From assembly GCA_008933675.1 (NCBI GenBank), contig WBUO01000004.1, forward strand, positions 1-53,898: a stretch of DNA of 53,898 nt. The letters run 5' to 3'. Numbering within the stretch: position 1 is the stretch's first letter; each line of letters begins with the position of its first letter. The stretch comes from Dechloromonas sp. GTDB taxonomy: Bacteria > Pseudomonadota > Gammaproteobacteria > Burkholderiales > Rhodocyclaceae. The notes under the pieces were generated by a model. That model saw only the letters and a list, made by a program, of their open reading frames with translations. It had not been told where the DNA came from and ran no database searches. Shown here one piece after another: positions 53,248 through 53,898 of this stretch. Made by a program: the position numbers and the translations under genes.

Positions 53248-53898
53248 ATGACTTTCGAAAACCCCCGTTTTGGACACTGGACCCTGCGTCAGCGCTTTTC
53301 GCTGGCGCTCTGGACAATCGTCGCCGTCATTGCCGTCTCGATGTACGGCACCCGGCTGCTCGGCAAGGCGGCGACCTTCCATTTCCTCGAACGCAACCAC
53401 ATGGAGCTCGCCCTGCGCATCGATGCGGCGCTGGCCAGCGTCGAGCAAGGCGCCCGCAACGCCGGCGAAACGCGCATCGAGGACATCACCGGCATGCTGC
53501 ACGAGGCGCGCGATCTGGCGGTGCGCGCCGGCGAAGAAACCTTCGGCTTCGAAAAGATCCTGCTGTCGCTGCTCGGCTTCGGCCCGCTGATCGATCTGCC
53601 GGCCAAGGACATCGCCGATGTGGACGCGATGCTGGCGACCATCGCCGGCGGCCCGGACGGCAAGGGAGTGCTGTCGCCGGAACTGGCCGTCCGCCTGCGG
53701 CCGGGCATGGATGCGGTGATGAAGAACTCCCGCGATTTCGCCCCGCTGACTTTCGCCGCCTCCAGTTTCATCAAGATCAACGTCGCCGTGCTGTCGCTGC
53801 TCTGCGCCGTCGTGCTGATCCTGACGGCGACCGGCCTGCGGCGGCGCGGACCAGACGGCCGAGACTGGCGTTCATGTCGGCCAGCGCCTGCGTCAACT
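53248..53898 (+). CDS. Membrane sensor protein, N-terminal part (MCP-like), truncated by window end; possible frameshift
   Basis: An open frame from ATG 53248 (GAGGAAGAAG upstream) runs to the window edge, 217 codons without a stop. It shows a TM (about 17-36, LALWTIVAVIAVSMYGTRLL), a helical periplasmic region (about 37-175) and a second TM (about 177-197, VAVLSLLCAVVLILTATGL). This is the layout of a methyl-accepting chemotaxis protein or kinase sensor. After about residue 198 the frame reads an improbable RRRGPDGRDWRSCRPAPAST, whereas the +1 frame reads ADQTAETGVHVGQRLRQ, which looks more like an MCP-type helix. A frameshift, real or from assembly, near 53845 is therefore possible. Function downstream cannot be judged. 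Confidence 0.65.
   Translation, partial: MTFENPRFGHWTLRQRFSLALWTIVAVIAVSMYGTRLLGKAATFHFLERNHMELALRIDAALASVEQGARNAGETRIEDITGMLHEARDLAVRAGEETFGFEKILLSLLGFGPLIDLPAKDIADVDAMLATIAGGPDGKGVLSPELAVRLRPGMDAVMKNSRDFAPLTFAASSFIKINVAVLSLLCAVVLILTATGLRRRGPDGRDWRSCRPAPAST

Overview
The window is a dense, GC-rich, Gram-negative chromosomal segment. Gene content (FNR-hemN-copper ATPase block, trimeric 'TIYG'-type porin, quinoprotein alcohol dehydrogenases, tandem-Cache sensors, meta-cleavage genes) points to a Betaproteobacterium, most likely Rhodocyclales. The family assignment is an inference from gene style only. No rRNA, tRNA, CRISPR or transposase was found.

Region 1, about 1-9.7 kb, is a defence island: the 3' end of hsdM, a hipB/hipA pair, a 'mobile mystery' regulator plus Fic protein, a DUF1016-type PD-(D/E)XK nuclease, hsdS and hsdR, all on the plus strand. 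Two toxin-antitoxin-like modules and a nuclease therefore sit inside a type I restriction operon.

Region 2, about 9.7-35.9 kb, is the most interesting part: a periplasmic PQQ alcohol-oxidation island. It contains an exaC-type aldehyde dehydrogenase with DUF779 and cytochrome c; a periplasmic binding protein plus hybrid kinase; a secreted tandem-Cache protein; a first NarL-type two-component system; a Ca-type PQQ dehydrogenase (pedE/exaA-like, Ser two residues after the catalytic Asp); a pentapeptide-repeat protein; a pedF-like cytochrome c; and a convergent lanthanide-type PQQ dehydrogenase (pedH-like, Asp at that position). Divergent from pedH runs a tightly packed series: SoxYZ-like carrier, quinoprotein-relay metallohydrolase, TonB, TonB-dependent receptor, a second two-component system, and an alpha/beta-hydrolase that has lost its catalytic Ser and His. 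A homologue of the E. coli PQQ importer PqqU (YncD) and a porin follow. Two perfect sigma-54 promoters fire outward from the pedH/SoxYZ intergenic region and share one palindrome, CTGTTC-N7-GCACAG. The exaC promoter has a sigma-54-like core and a perfect version of the same palindrome at a similar distance. This suggests one unlinked sigma-54 activator co-controls lanthanide-type alcohol oxidation, its accessory proteins and a TonB uptake route, while the Ca-type enzyme has a sigma-70-like promoter beside the first two-component system.

Region 3, about 36.1-44.4 kb, holds fnr and hemN sharing an FNR box, a SafE/DsbD_2-like membrane protein, a CopA-type copper ATPase, a PAS-GGDEF-EAL protein, a CopZ-like chaperone and selD: microaerobic/anaerobic respiration, copper handling and selenium activation.

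Region 4, about 44.4-49.8 kb, is an iron-uptake unit behind a promoter with a Fur-like box: siderophore receptor, FMN alpha-hydroxy-acid oxidase, PiuC-type dioxygenase and an Fe(3+)-binding protein.

Region 5, 49.8-52.9 kb, minus strand, is a partial meta-cleavage cluster: HpcH/HpaI aldolase, catechol 2,3-dioxygenase, a degenerate SDR and a tandem tautomerase. The window ends inside a membrane sensor (MCP-like N-terminus) whose frame appears to break near the end.
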